Positions 1 through 9,029 are shown, numbered from the stretch's first letter. The stretch: 64,000 bases of DNA from JAGNKE01 sp964583335 (GCA_964583335.1 CAZOVG010000001.1:434001-498000), one strand, 5' to 3'. Numbers and translations: made by a program. Notes: a model not told the origin generated them from the letters alone.

Positions 1-1412
1 TTGGCGGCGCTTGCCTGCCTTATGATTTCCCCGCTTTCCGAGAAAACCACGGCATAGCCGCGTTCGAGGACGTTTTCGAAAGATAGCAATTCAAGTTTTT
101 CTGTTGTTTTGTCTAACGTGCTCTTTTTTCTCTCAAGCAGCAGGGCCGATACGGATGTGAGGCGGGCGTTCAGTTTTTCAAGTCTGTGTGCGCCGTCCTT
201 TATGCGCGCATTTGGCGTATGCAGGGCCGCCGCCTTACGCAAAAGCTGCGCATTTTTTGATCCTAATGCCGATTTATAGGCGCTCTGCAGGTTTTTTTCG
301 GCCTGTGAGAGGTGTTGGGCTTTGAATTCGAGCATTTTCGAGGGGTGAATCAAGCGTATGGAGGATTTCAGCGCCCTGTTTCGCTTTACGCTGAGCGATT
401 CCCGAAACAAAATGTCCATTTTATGCGCCAGATGGTCGGTCTTTTGAATTTTCATTTCCACAATTCTCTCCGGTCGCCCGAGTCTGGCTTCCATTGTTTT
501 CAGCTTGTGGCGGTTTTCGGAGAGCAGGCGGGCCAGCGCATTGATCAGGCGCTTTTCGTTTTCGCGGATTTGCGCGAGCAGGTCGAGGCGCACGGGTACG
601 GCCATCTCTGCGGCCCCCGTCGGGGTCGGGGCGCGGCGGTCGGCGGCGTAGTCGATCAGGGTCGTGTCGGTTTCATGGCCGATGGCAGAAATGACCGGAA
701 TGGTGCTTTCCGCCACGGCGCGTACAACCCCCTCATCGTTGAAGGGCATGAGATCTTCGAGCGATCCGCCGCCCCGCGCGACGATGAGAAGGTCGGGGCG
801 GTATCCGCTTTCTGAGTTTAGCGCATTAAATCCTCGAATAGCTTTTTCGACCTGCGCGGCGGCATTTTCGCCCTGCACCAGCACGGGCCAGACGAGCACG
901 CGGCGCGGGAAACGGTCGTTCAGGCGGTGCAGGATGTCCCGGATCACGGCGCCGGTGGGCGAGGTTACGACGCCGATCGTCTCGGGCAGGAAGGGCAGCG
1001 GCCTTTTTCTCTGCGGGTCGAACAGGCCCTCGGCGGCGAGCTTTTTTCGGCGCTCCTCCAGCATTTTGAGCAAAGCACCCTGTCCGGCCAGTTCCATCGA
1101 TTCGATGACGAGTTGGTAGCTGGAGCGCGGCGCAAAGGTTGTTATGCGGCCCGTACAGATGACTTCGAGTCCTTCCTCGGGTTTGATCGAAAGGCGCGCC
1201 AGATTGCCTTTCCAGCAAACGGCGTCTATTACCGCTTGATCGTCCTTGAGGCTGGTATAGAGATGGCCGGAGCCGGGCCTTGATATCCGCGAGAGTTCGC
1301 CACGTACGCGTACGCGGCCGTAATTGTCTTCAAGTGTTCTTTTCAGAGCCGAGGCCAAGTCTGTTACGGAAAATTCTGGGATGTTCGTTTTAGGTACGGT
1401 TTCTGTGCTCAT
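1..1412 (-). CDS. xseA: Exodeoxyribonuclease VII large subunit (partial, C-terminus outside window)
   Basis: Large subunit of exodeoxyribonuclease VII, which with XseB cuts single-stranded DNA into oligonucleotides in the cytoplasm. The frame starts at the ATG at 1412 and stays open to the window edge, so about 470 residues are visible. I read an N-terminal OB-fold (VRVRGELSRI, GHLYTSLKDD), then the catalytic domain with VVTSPTGAVIRDI, VARGGGSLEDLMPFNDE and the family signature DRRAPTPTGAAE, then a Lys/Arg-rich coiled-coil stretch. It is divergent from putA with 59 bp between the starts. No Shine-Dalgarno is evident. A TAAGAT element six bases before the ATG could serve as a -10 for a leaderless message, which is inference. 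Confidence 0.95.
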   Translation of the reverse strand, partial: MSTETVPKTNIPEFSVTDLASALKRTLEDNYGRVRVRGELSRISRPGSGHLYTSLKDDQAVIDAVCWKGNLARLSIKPEEGLEVICTGRITTFAPRSSYQLVIESMELAGQGALLKMLEERRKKLAAEGLFDPQRKRPLPFLPETIGVVTSPTGAVIRDILHRLNDRFPRRVLVWPVLVQGENAAAQVEKAIRGFNALNSESGYRPDLLIVARGGGSLEDLMPFNDEGVVRAVAESTIPVISAIGHETDTTLIDYAADRRAPTPTGAAEMAVPVRLDLLAQIRENEKRLINALARLLSENRHKLKTMEARLGRPERIVEMKIQKTDHLAHKMDILFRESLSVKRNRALKSSIRLIHPSKMLEFKAQHLSQAEKNLQSAYKSALGSKNAQLLRKAAALHTPNARIKDGAHRLEKLNARLTSVSALLLERKKSTLDKTTEKLELLSFENVLERGYAVVFSESGEIIRQASAA

Positions 1413-1456
1413 CGTGCGATCTTAATTCAGAAGCCGGAGAAATTAAACTCCCGGCA

Positions 1457-1465
1457 TGATACAAT
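1457..1465 (+). promoter_or_regulatory. Extended -10 element of putA
   Basis: The bases TGATACAAT form a TGn-TACAAT extended -10 element that ends seven bases before the putA ATG. No convincing -35 and no Shine-Dalgarno are present, so transcription would start at or next to the start codon and give a leaderless putA message. This is inferred from sequence only. Confidence 0.4.
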
Positions 1466-1471
1466 CCGGGC

Positions 1472-4400
1472 ATGAATATGCCTTTTTCCGCTTTTCTTTA
1501 CCAAGATGAAGCCCGTAGCCTTGAGAGGCTTTACGATGTGGCAGGCTGGGATGAATCATTCGCACAAACTGTGATGGTTCAGGCGCATGTCCTGCTTTCG
1601 GTGATTCGTGATGCGCCGGGTGCGGCGGGGCTGCTGGAGACGTTCTTACAGAGTTATTCGCTGGATACCGAGCAAGGGCTTGCGATGATGACGCTGGCTG
1701 AGGCGCTTTTGCGTATTCCCGACCGCACGACGGCGAATGCCCTGATCCGCGACAAGGTGCAGGCGGCTGACTGGCTGGCGCGGCAGGGCGGCAGCGGCGA
1801 CTGGCTTTCGAAAGCTGCGGGCGTCGGCATGAGTCTTAGCAAGCATACGCTTGAGAGTGTTTTCTCGCGCCTTGGCGAGCCGCTTTTGCGCGAAGCCATG
1901 GTCCGGGCGATGCATATCATGGGACGCCAGTTCGTCTTGGGTGTTTCGATCGAGGACGCGCTTTCTGCGGCTCGCCCTTATGAGGCGAAGGAGTACAGGC
2001 TTTCCTATGATGTTCTGGGCGAGGGCGCGCGGGATGCGCAGACTGCGGAGCGGTATCTGGAGTCGTACGCCGCGGCTTTCGATGAAATCGGGCGGCGTTG
2101 CGATGCCGGTTTGATCCCGCACGGTCAGCGGCCTAGTGTTTCCGTAAAGCTTTCCGCCCTTTATCCGCGCTATGAGGTTTCCCAGGAAATGCGGTGCGTC
2201 CCCGTGATGATCGAGCGTCTGGGTTTTCTGGCGGAAAGGGCCGCGCAGTATGATTTAAGGCTTACGGTTGACGCGGAGGAGGTTTCGCGCCTGGATCTTT
2301 CGATCCGTATTTGCGAGGGGGTTCTCAAAAGCCGCGCTTTTGAGGGCTGGGAGGGGTTCGGGTTTGCCGTACAGGCTTATCAGAAACGGGCGCTTCCCCT
2401 TTTAGAGTATTTGGCTGAAAACGGACAGCAATATGGCCGTAAGATACAGATTAGATTGGTTAAAGGCGCTTATTGGGATTCAGAAATAAAGCGGGCGCAG
2501 ATGGGCGGGTATCCCGATTATCCTGTCTTTACACGTAAGTGTAATACGGATGTTTCCTATCTCGCCTGTGCGCAGTTTATGTTCAAGAATAGGCATAGGT
2601 TTTTTCCGCTCTTTGCGACGCATAACGCCCATACCGTGGCAGCTGTTCTGCAGATGGCGCGGGCCGCCGGGGCCAAGCCGGAGGATGGGTTCGAACTTCA
2701 GCGCCTGCATGGCATGGGCGAACAGTTGTTCGATCACCTCCTGTCAAAAGGCTTGGCGCGTGCCAGTATCTACGCGCCGATCGGCCCGCATGAGGAATTG
2801 CTGCCTTATCTCGTTCGCCGCCTTCTGGAAAACGGAGCGAATTCCTCTTTCGTCAATAAAGCGACTGATAAAAGCGTGCGCCCTGAGGATCTTCTTATCG
2901 ATCCGTTCGGGGAGTCGCGCGTTCATCCTTACAAGAGGCATCCAAAGATTCCTCTGCCTTCGGATTTGTTTCAGAACCGCAAGAATTCTTCCGGGCTTGA
3001 TCTCAACGATCCTCTCAGCTCCGGGCAAACGCTTGCCTCTATCCGCAAGTACGTTGCTGATTTTAAGGCTCAGGGGCTTGTGGACGGGCAGCGTGTTGAT
3101 GTGCCCGCGGACGGCCCTGCCCGCGCTCTTTTCGTCTCAAATGTTTTTGATCTCGCGAGAACGGGGTTTGCCTTGTGGTCTAGGCGGGATGCGCGGGAGC
3201 GTGCCGACATACTGGAGCGTTATGCTGATTTGTTGGAGCAGCACAGAGACGAGTTGATGGCCTTGTGCGTCCATGAGGCGGGCAAGACGATTGCCGACTC
3301 TGTTGCTGAAGTTCGGGAAGCCGTCGATTTCTGCAGGTATTACGCGCAAGGCGTGCGCCAAGATTTCGTTTCTGGCGGGATTGTCCTTCCCGGGTATACG
3401 GGTGAAGTCAACCGGCTATGCCTTCAGGGCCGGGGTGTGTTTGTTTGCATCAGCCCGTGGAATTTCCCGCTGGCGATTTTCGTCGGGCAAGTTGCTGCCG
3501 CTTTGGGTGCGGGGAATGCCGTTGTCGCCAAGCCGGCGGAGCAAACGCCGCTCATCGCGCTTCGGGCCTGCGAATTGTTTCAGCGGGCGGGTGTTCCTGC
3601 GGGTGTGCTGCAGATGGTGACAGGAGATGGCGCTATGGGGGCGCAGCTTGTGGCTCATCCGGACGCGGCTGGGGTGGCCTTTACAGGGTCCACGCAAGCG
3701 GCCAAGTCGATCCAGCGCGCTCTGGCGGCCAAGGACGGGCCGATTGTTCCTCTGATCGCGGAGACGGGCGGGCAGAACGCGATGATCGTGGATAGCAGCG
3801 CCCTGCTCGAGCAGGCTGTTGATGATGTTTTGCTTAGTGCATTCGGTTCTGCCGGGCAGCGTTGTTCGGCCTTGCGGGTGCTTTTCGTTCAGGACGATAT
3901 TGCGGATAAGTTTCTTGAACTTCTCAGCGGCGCGATGCAGGAAATCAAAATCGGCGCCCCCGCGCATCTCTCATCGGATATCGGTCCGGTTATTGATGCG
4001 GAGGCTTTGGCCAGTCTTAAAATCCATGAGAGTTTTCTTGAGAAGAATGCGCGGTTTATCGCGCGAGCTCCTATGCCTGAAGATATTAAGGGGCGGGGCT
4101 TTTACTTTGCGCCCGTGGCCTATGAGATATCCGATATTGGCCTATTAGGCGGCGAGGTGTTTGGCCCGGTTCTCCATGTCGTCCGCTATAAGGCGGCTGA
4201 GGTTGAGCGGGTTATGCAATCGATCAACGCGACCGGATTCGGGCTTACCTTCGGCGTCCACAGCCGGATCGGTTCCGTCCAGAAGGCTTTGGTGGACGGC
4301 GCTCATGCGGGCAATGTTTACGTCAACCGTTCCATGATCGGGGCGGTCGTCGGTGTGCAGCCCTTCGGCGGGATGGGGCTTTCGGGCACCGGACCCAAGG

Positions 4401-4510
4401 CGGGCGGGCCCCACTATCTGCGGGCTTTCGCTCATGAAAAGGTCGTTTCGGTCAATACGACGGCGGCGGGCGGCAACGCGAGCCTTGTTTCCCTGCGCGA
4501 AGATGGTTAA
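1472..4510 (+). CDS. putA: Bifunctional proline dehydrogenase / L-glutamate gamma-semialdehyde dehydrogenase PutA
   Basis: PutA oxidises proline to glutamate in two steps, using an FAD proline dehydrogenase barrel and an NAD-dependent aldehyde dehydrogenase joined by a substrate channel. The barrel shows RLVKGAYWDSEIKRAQ near residue 329 and YAPIGPHEELLPYLVRRLL near residue 430. The aldehyde dehydrogenase half carries IAETGGQNAM (catalytic Glu) and AGQRCSALR (catalytic Cys near residue 797). At 1,012 residues it is the short bifunctional type without the N-terminal ribbon-helix-helix repressor domain, so it probably does not regulate its own transcription. The product glutamate can feed the NAD-glutamate dehydrogenase encoded at 27.6 kb. 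It lies between xseA and purD as a single gene. Confidence 0.96.
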   Translation: MNMPFSAFLYQDEARSLERLYDVAGWDESFAQTVMVQAHVLLSVIRDAPGAAGLLETFLQSYSLDTEQGLAMMTLAEALLRIPDRTTANALIRDKVQAADWLARQGGSGDWLSKAAGVGMSLSKHTLESVFSRLGEPLLREAMVRAMHIMGRQFVLGVSIEDALSAARPYEAKEYRLSYDVLGEGARDAQTAERYLESYAAAFDEIGRRCDAGLIPHGQRPSVSVKLSALYPRYEVSQEMRCVPVMIERLGFLAERAAQYDLRLTVDAEEVSRLDLSIRICEGVLKSRAFEGWEGFGFAVQAYQKRALPLLEYLAENGQQYGRKIQIRLVKGAYWDSEIKRAQMGGYPDYPVFTRKCNTDVSYLACAQFMFKNRHRFFPLFATHNAHTVAAVLQMARAAGAKPEDGFELQRLHGMGEQLFDHLLSKGLARASIYAPIGPHEELLPYLVRRLLENGANSSFVNKATDKSVRPEDLLIDPFGESRVHPYKRHPKIPLPSDLFQNRKNSSGLDLNDPLSSGQTLASIRKYVADFKAQGLVDGQRVDVPADGPARALFVSNVFDLARTGFALWSRRDARERADILERYADLLEQHRDELMALCVHEAGKTIADSVAEVREAVDFCRYYAQGVRQDFVSGGIVLPGYTGEVNRLCLQGRGVFVCISPWNFPLAIFVGQVAAALGAGNAVVAKPAEQTPLIALRACELFQRAGVPAGVLQMVTGDGAMGAQLVAHPDAAGVAFTGSTQAAKSIQRALAAKDGPIVPLIAETGGQNAMIVDSSALLEQAVDDVLLSAFGSAGQRCSALRVLFVQDDIADKFLELLSGAMQEIKIGAPAHLSSDIGPVIDAEALASLKIHESFLEKNARFIARAPMPEDIKGRGFYFAPVAYEISDIGLLGGEVFGPVLHVVRYKAAEVERVMQSINATGFGLTFGVHSRIGSVQKALVDGAHAGNVYVNRSMIGAVVGVQPFGGMGLSGTGPKAGGPHYLRAFAHEKVVSVNTTAAGGNASLVSLREDG

Positions 4511-4566
4511 AAACGACGGTGATGTGCTGACGTAACGGCGTTTCTTCACCTAAAGGAACAGGATCG

Positions 4567-5862
4567 ATGAAGATTTTACTGGTTGGATCGGGCGGGCGCG
4601 AGCATGCGCTGGCCTGGAAGCTCAAGCAATCGCCCAGTTGCGGCACGCTTTATTGCGCTCCCGGGAATGCGGGCATCGCCGAAATTGCGCAGATCGTGGA
4701 TATCCGGGCCGAGGATGTCGAGGCGCTGTGCGCTTTCGCTAAGACTAACGCCATAGATTTGGTGGTGGTCGGGCCGGAGGGGCCGCTGGTCGCAGGCTTG
4801 GCCGACCGTCTGCGGGCGGCGGGTATTTCCGTGTTCGGGCCGCAGGCGAGCGCGGCGCGGATCGAAGGCTCCAAAGGTTTCATGAAGGATCTCTGCGCGA
4901 AATACGGGATTCCCACCGCCGCTTACGGGCGGTTTTCCGATCTGCGGGAGGCCGAGGCGTTCATCGAACGCATGAGCGGGACGATCGTCGTCAAGGCTGA
5001 TGGGCTGGCCGCCGGGAAGGGCGTTATTATCTGTGCTGATAGGAAAGAGGCGCTCGAGGCGGCGCGGGACATGCTGGAAGGCGGCGCGTTCGGCGCGGCG
5101 GGCGCGGAGATCGTGGTCGAGGAGTTTCTTGAAGGCGAGGAGGCCAGCTATTTCGCGCTTTCGGACGGGCGGACGATCGTTCCGCTGGCTTCGGCGCAGG
5201 ACCACAAGCGCGTGGGCGACGGCGATACCGGACCGAATACGGGAGGCATGGGGGCTTATTCCCCGGCGCATTTCATGACGGAGGAGCTGGAGCGTAAAAT
5301 CCTTACCTCGATCATCGAGCCCACGATCAAGGGCATGGAAGCCGAAGGTTGCCCGTTCACGGGCGTGCTTTTCGCCGGGTTGATGGTCAAGGACGGGGTT
5401 CCCAAGCTTTTGGAACATAATGCGCGGTTTGGCGATCCGGAGTGCCAGACGCTGATGCTGCGGATGGAAGGCGATCTTGTGAAGGTGCTTAAAGCCGCTG
5501 CGGACGGGCGTCTTGAAAGCGTACGCGACGAGATACGATGGTCGGCGGAGCCTTCGCTTTGTGTCGTGATGGCGGCGAAGGGCTATCCAGGCGATTATAA
5601 AAAGGGCACTCCGATTTCAGGGCGTTTGAGCGGCGGTCCTTCAGGCGTACAGGTGTTCCATGCCGGAACGGCGCGGGGCGAGGACGGGCAACTGGTCGCG
5701 CAAGGCGGGCGGGTGCTGGGCGTTTGCGCTCGCGCGGCCGATCTTGAAACCGCACAGAAAAAAGCCTATGAGGCCGTGGACGCGATCGACTGGCCCGAGG
5801 GGTTCTGCCGCCGCGATATCGGCTGGCGTGCCGTGAAGGCGAAGCGCGGCGAAGCCGCTTAA
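4567..5862 (+). CDS. purD: Phosphoribosylamine--glycine ligase (GAR synthetase)
   Basis: Cytoplasmic enzyme of de novo purine synthesis that joins phosphoribosylamine and glycine using ATP. The 431-residue length is normal. The N-terminus MKILLVGSGGREHALAWKL is diagnostic, the ATP-grasp core has VVKADGLAAGKGV and DGDTGPNTGGMGAYSP, and the metal-binding signature HNARFGDPECQ follows near residue 285. The start is supported by an AAAGGA Shine-Dalgarno nine bases upstream. The barstar-like gene follows after 10 bp and is probably co-transcribed. Confidence 0.97.
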   Translation: MKILLVGSGGREHALAWKLKQSPSCGTLYCAPGNAGIAEIAQIVDIRAEDVEALCAFAKTNAIDLVVVGPEGPLVAGLADRLRAAGISVFGPQASAARIEGSKGFMKDLCAKYGIPTAAYGRFSDLREAEAFIERMSGTIVVKADGLAAGKGVIICADRKEALEAARDMLEGGAFGAAGAEIVVEEFLEGEEASYFALSDGRTIVPLASAQDHKRVGDGDTGPNTGGMGAYSPAHFMTEELERKILTSIIEPTIKGMEAEGCPFTGVLFAGLMVKDGVPKLLEHNARFGDPECQTLMLRMEGDLVKVLKAAADGRLESVRDEIRWSAEPSLCVVMAAKGYPGDYKKGTPISGRLSGGPSGVQVFHAGTARGEDGQLVAQGGRVLGVCARAADLETAQKKAYEAVDAIDWPEGFCRRDIGWRAVKAKRGEAA

Positions 5863-5872
5863 GGGGGGCAAG

Positions 5873-6238
5873 ATGGCTTGGGATGTCGTACAGATTAACT
5901 GCGATGCCATTCACGACGAGCGCAGCTTCCATGAGGAATTCGTGCAAGCCTTCGGGTTTCCTGTGCATTACGACTACACGACGGTTTCCTGGCTGACGCT
6001 GCTCTCGCAGCTTGATAACACCGAGAAGCGCATGACGGCCGTTTATTGCGAGCCGGGCGAGGTGATTACGATTGAGCTTTTGAACGTTGCGTCGTTTTCC
6101 GAACGTTGTCCGGCGCAGATGACGCTGTGTGTCGAGGGGATCGCGTACATCAACTGGGCGCGGATGGAAGAGGGGCTTAAGCCCGTTGTTGCGCTGGCCT
6201 TCTACGGCATGCAGACCTACGATCTGAGCGATTTCTGA
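5873..6238 (+). CDS. Barstar-family-like protein
   Basis: A 121-residue cytoplasmic protein whose first half (QINCDAIHDERSFHEEFVQ, then GFPVHYDYTTVSWLTLLSQL) follows the barstar pattern of short strand, helix and the G-F-P-x-x-Y region before a helix. The second half ends INWARMEEGLKPVVALAFY, like longer actinobacterial and proteobacterial barstar homologues. Barstars inhibit barnase-type RNases. Here the Y-Y-G-x-N-x-D loop that contacts barnase is replaced by HYDYTTVSW and no barnase gene is adjacent, so the role is open. A GGGGGG Shine-Dalgarno precedes the ATG and the gene follows purD closely. Confidence 0.6.
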   Translation: MAWDVVQINCDAIHDERSFHEEFVQAFGFPVHYDYTTVSWLTLLSQLDNTEKRMTAVYCEPGEVITIELLNVASFSERCPAQMTLCVEGIAYINWARMEEGLKPVVALAFYGMQTYDLSDF

Positions 6239-6242
6239 GCGC

Positions 6243-6713
6243 TCAGCGTCTGGCTTTAAAAAAATCCTTTAAAAGAGTGGCGCTTTCGCCTTCCAGCAAG
6301 CCGTACCTTACATCCGGGCGGTGGTGGCAGGTGGGCTGTTCGTAGAATTTACCGCCATGCAGAACGCCGCCGCCCTTGGGGTCCGAGGCGGCGAAGATGA
6401 CCTGATCAAGCCTTGCGAAACTCAGGGCTCCCGCGCACATGGCGCAAGGTTCGAGGGTGACGTACATGACATGGCCGGGGATTCTCTGTACGCCTAATTC
6501 CTTGCAAAGCGTTCTGATCGCAAGGATTTCGGCGTGGGCAGTGGGGTCGGCGTTTTCAATCGTCCTGTTCCCGGCGGCAGAGAGGATTTTTCCCGCCTTG
6601 CGGTCGGCGATGACCGCGCCGATCGGCACCTCGCCGCGTGCCTGCGCGGCTTTTGCCTCTTCCATCGCCGCGCGCATACAGGTAAGGTCGAACTCGTCGA
6701 AAGGGTTTGTCAT
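6243..6713 (-). CDS. tadA: tRNA-specific adenosine deaminase TadA
   Basis: Deaminates A34 to inosine in the tRNA-Arg(ACG) anticodon, letting one tRNA read CGU, CGC and CGA. The 156-residue protein has the zinc deaminase motifs: HAE at residues 60-62 (His ligand and catalytic Glu) and PCAMC at 89-93 (two Cys ligands). The frame is open further upstream, but the deaminase fold begins right after the ATG at 6713, which fits the family length. That ATG overlaps the rluB ATG on the other strand by two bases. No Shine-Dalgarno is present, and a TAGAAT box at 6722-6727 would place transcription start next to the ATG. Confidence 0.93.
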   Translation of the reverse strand: MTNPFDEFDLTCMRAAMEEAKAAQARGEVPIGAVIADRKAGKILSAAGNRTIENADPTAHAEILAIRTLCKELGVQRIPGHVMYVTLEPCAMCAGALSFARLDQVIFAASDPKGGGVLHGGKFYEQPTCHHRPDVRYGLLEGESATLLKDFFKARR

Positions 6714-6714
6714 G
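6711..6714. promoter_or_regulatory. Shared divergent start site (CATG) of tadA and rluB
   Basis: The palindrome CATG contains the ATG of rluB on the plus strand (6712-6714) and the ATG of tadA on the minus strand (6711-6713), so two bases serve both start codons. Each gene's 5' control region therefore lies inside the other gene. rluB has an AAGGG Shine-Dalgarno at 6701-6705, within tadA. Confidence 0.7.
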
Positions 6715-7575
6715 GCGCATGATTCTAAAGAAGAAACTCCGGGCAAGCCAGAGCGAATCGCCAAAAGGCTTGCGCGGGCCGGTCTGTGTTCGCGGCGGGA
6801 CGCCGAGCAGTGGATTCTGGACGGGCGCGTCGAGGTTAACGGGCGGGTGCTGGATAGCCCCGCTTTCACGGTCGTTGCGTCCGATAAAATCGTCGTGGAC
6901 GGCAAGGCTCTGGCGGGGGATGAGCCCGTACGTCTTTTTCTTTACCATAAACCCGCCGGGCTGGTCACGACTCACAAGGATGAGAAGGGCCGAACGACCG
7001 TTTTCGAGAAGCTGCCGCCCGAATTGCCGCGCCTGATCAGCGTCGGGCGACTCGATCTCAATACCGAGGGTTTACTGCTGCTGACGAATGACGGGGAACT
7101 CGCGCGTTATCTTGAGTTGCCCTCCACGGGTTGGAAGCGCAAGTACAAGGTGCGGGTTTTCGGCCATGTTACGAAAACCATGCTAGAGCGTTTGGCGGCG
7201 GGGATGACGGTCGAGGGCGTACGCTATGCGCCGATCGAAGCGAGCATCGATACCACGCCGCAGGACCGGGCCGGGCAGGCAAACACGTGGCTTAACGTCG
7301 CTCTGCGCGAGGGTAAGAACCGTGAAATCCGTAAAGTGATGGAAGCGTTGGGGCTCAAGGTTAACCGCCTGATCCGTACGGATTACGGTCCGTTTTCTCT
7401 CGGCAAGCTTGAGACCGGGGCCGTACGCGCGGTTGAGGACAATGTGCTGAGGCATCAGGTGACGAGGTTTTTCAGCGGCCAAACTCATGTTCCTGTTCGC
7501 CCCGAGGGCGAGAAAACCGATTCACGCAAGCGGGCGGACAGGAAGCCCCGCAGGCCGAAAAGGACGAAGCGCTAA
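6712..7575 (+). CDS. rluB: 23S rRNA pseudouridine synthase, RluB/RsuA family
   Basis: Isomerises a uridine to pseudouridine in 23S rRNA (U2605 in E. coli numbering). The 287-residue protein has an N-terminal S4 RNA-binding domain (ERIAKRLARAGLCSRRDAEQ, residues 14-33) and the RsuA-type catalytic motif VGRLDLNTEGLLLLTNDGEL with Asp115 as nucleophile. The C-terminus is a basic tail (RKRADRKPRRPKRTKR). The ATG at 6712 is preceded by AAGGG and no other start lies between it and the S4 domain. The stop overlaps the rsmD start by one base (TAATG), so the two are probably translationally coupled. Confidence 0.92.
   Translation: MAHDSKEETPGKPERIAKRLARAGLCSRRDAEQWILDGRVEVNGRVLDSPAFTVVASDKIVVDGKALAGDEPVRLFLYHKPAGLVTTHKDEKGRTTVFEKLPPELPRLISVGRLDLNTEGLLLLTNDGELARYLELPSTGWKRKYKVRVFGHVTKTMLERLAAGMTVEGVRYAPIEASIDTTPQDRAGQANTWLNVALREGKNREIRKVMEALGLKVNRLIRTDYGPFSLGKLETGAVRAVEDNVLRHQVTRFFSGQTHVPVRPEGEKTDSRKRADRKPRRPKRTKR
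6722..6727 (-). promoter_or_regulatory. Putative -10 element of tadA
   Basis: Read on the minus strand, TAGAAT matches the -10 consensus in five of six positions and ends eight bases before the tadA ATG. The -35 region is weak. If used, it gives a leaderless or nearly leaderless tadA transcript that starts inside the rluB coding region. Confidence 0.3.
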
Positions 7576-8141
7576 TGCGGATCGTCTCCGGTCTTTACAG
7601 GGGGCGAAGAATCGAAGCGCCCAAGGGCCGGATGGTTCGGCCAACAACGGACAAGGTGCGGGGTGCGATTTTTAATGTACTCCAGAGTCAGGGGCTCGTA
7701 GACGGCTCGGTTTGCCTTGATATTTTCTGCGGTACGGGGGGCATGGGGCTTGAGGCGATCTCGCGCGGCGCGCGGTTTTGTACGTTCGTTGATTCGGCCC
7801 GGGATTCGCTTTCGGTCACTCGTTCGAACATTTCCTCTTTAGGGGCCGAAGGGCAATCGCGCGTTATTGCCGCCGATGCGCTCAAACTTGCGGCGCGTAC
7901 GGATGTTGTGCCGCCTGCCGATCTTGCCTTTCTTGATCCACCTTACGAGCGCGGGTTGCTGGTTCCCGCACTTGAGCGTCTTCACGCGGGCGGTTGGCTG
8001 CGCGAGGGCGCCACGATCGTCTGCGAGGCGGAAAAGCTCTATGACGGCGCGTTTCCAGATTTTCTTGTTCTTGAAGACGACCGAACGTACGGCGAGGTGC
8101 GGGTGTTTTTCCTGCGCTCTGAGTCTGCGGCGATTATGTGA
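7575..8141 (+). CDS. rsmD: 16S rRNA (guanine966-N2)-methyltransferase RsmD
   Basis: SAM-dependent methylation of G966 in 16S rRNA. The 188-residue protein opens with MRIVSGLYRGRRIEAPKG and RPTTDKVRGAIFNVL, has motif I in LDIFCGTGGMGLEAISRGA and the catalytic DPPY motif in FLDPPYERG near residue 120. It overlaps rluB by one base upstream, so two ribosomal RNA modification enzymes share an operon. Its last eight bases overlap the end of convergent uppP. Confidence 0.95.
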   Translation: MRIVSGLYRGRRIEAPKGRMVRPTTDKVRGAIFNVLQSQGLVDGSVCLDIFCGTGGMGLEAISRGARFCTFVDSARDSLSVTRSNISSLGAEGQSRVIAADALKLAARTDVVPPADLAFLDPPYERGLLVPALERLHAGGWLREGATIVCEAEKLYDGAFPDFLVLEDDRTYGEVRVFFLRSESAAIM

Positions 8142-8964
8142 CGGCCCCTGTATAGATCAGCCAGATCAAGATTAGGCCCATACCGATCCGGTATACAGCA
8201 AAAGGCGCGAAGCTGCTTGTTTTCAGGAAGCGCATCATGGCGATAATCGTCACCAAGCCTGCAATAAACGAGAGAAGCACCGCCACAAGCGCGTCTGTCG
8301 TCAGCGCGATGTTTTCTGCGTTTATCAGGCGGACCGCGCCCAACAATCCGGCGCCACTGGTCACAATCATCGCCAGCAGCAGCGAGTAGTGTGCGCTTTC
8401 CGTGCGGCTTAGCCCCAACATACGGCCCGCCGTCATCGTGATGCCCGAGCGGCTGGTTCCGGGAATGAGAGAGATGACCTGTGCAAGCCCGATCAAGAGG
8501 GCATCGCGGCTTGTAATCTGTTCTACCTTGCGGTCCGAGGGGTATTTTTTATCAGCCCACCAAAGCAGAATGCCGAAGACGATGGTGGTGAAACAGATCA
8601 CGTTCAGGTCACGCAAAATGGCAGGCTCCAGCACGTTTGCGATGCCGCCGACTATGATTACGGGTATAGAGCCGATCAGGACGTTCAAAAGAAGTCTTGA
8701 TTTTTCGCTGTTGCTGTCGCCTGTCGCGAGATCGCGCAGTCCTAAAAACATTTTGAGGACGTCCTTGCGGAAGTACAGCAACACAGAGAGCAGCGTACCG
8801 ACATGCACGGCGAGGTCCATAATCAGGTCTTCGCTCCATGCGTCTTTGAGCCCGCCATCGTTGAAGGCTGCGTGAACAAACAGCAGATGAGCGCTGGAAC
8901 TGATCGGCAGGAATTCGGTGATTCCCTGAACGAGGGCGAGTACTATGATGTAGTATAAAGGCAT
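8134..8964 (-). CDS. uppP: Undecaprenyl-diphosphatase UppP (BacA)
   Basis: Integral membrane phosphatase that recycles undecaprenyl pyrophosphate for peptidoglycan and other envelope polymers. The 276-residue protein has the two family signatures EFLPISSSAHLLFVHA (from residue 17) and PGTSRSGITM (from residue 168), and about seven to eight hydrophobic segments. It is convergent with and overlaps rsmD by eight bases. It is divergent from the small membrane protein gene at 9030 with 65 bp between the starts. Confidence 0.95.
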   Translation of the reverse strand: MPLYYIIVLALVQGITEFLPISSSAHLLFVHAAFNDGGLKDAWSEDLIMDLAVHVGTLLSVLLYFRKDVLKMFLGLRDLATGDSNSEKSRLLLNVLIGSIPVIIVGGIANVLEPAILRDLNVICFTTIVFGILLWWADKKYPSDRKVEQITSRDALLIGLAQVISLIPGTSRSGITMTAGRMLGLSRTESAHYSLLLAMIVTSGAGLLGAVRLINAENIALTTDALVAVLLSFIAGLVTIIAMMRFLKTSSFAPFAVYRIGMGLILIWLIYTGAVT

Positions 8965-9029
8965 GGATTTTTGCGCTAAGCTGGTCTTCCGTATGATTGG
9001 CGAACACAGCTATACAGGAAAAAAGTTTT

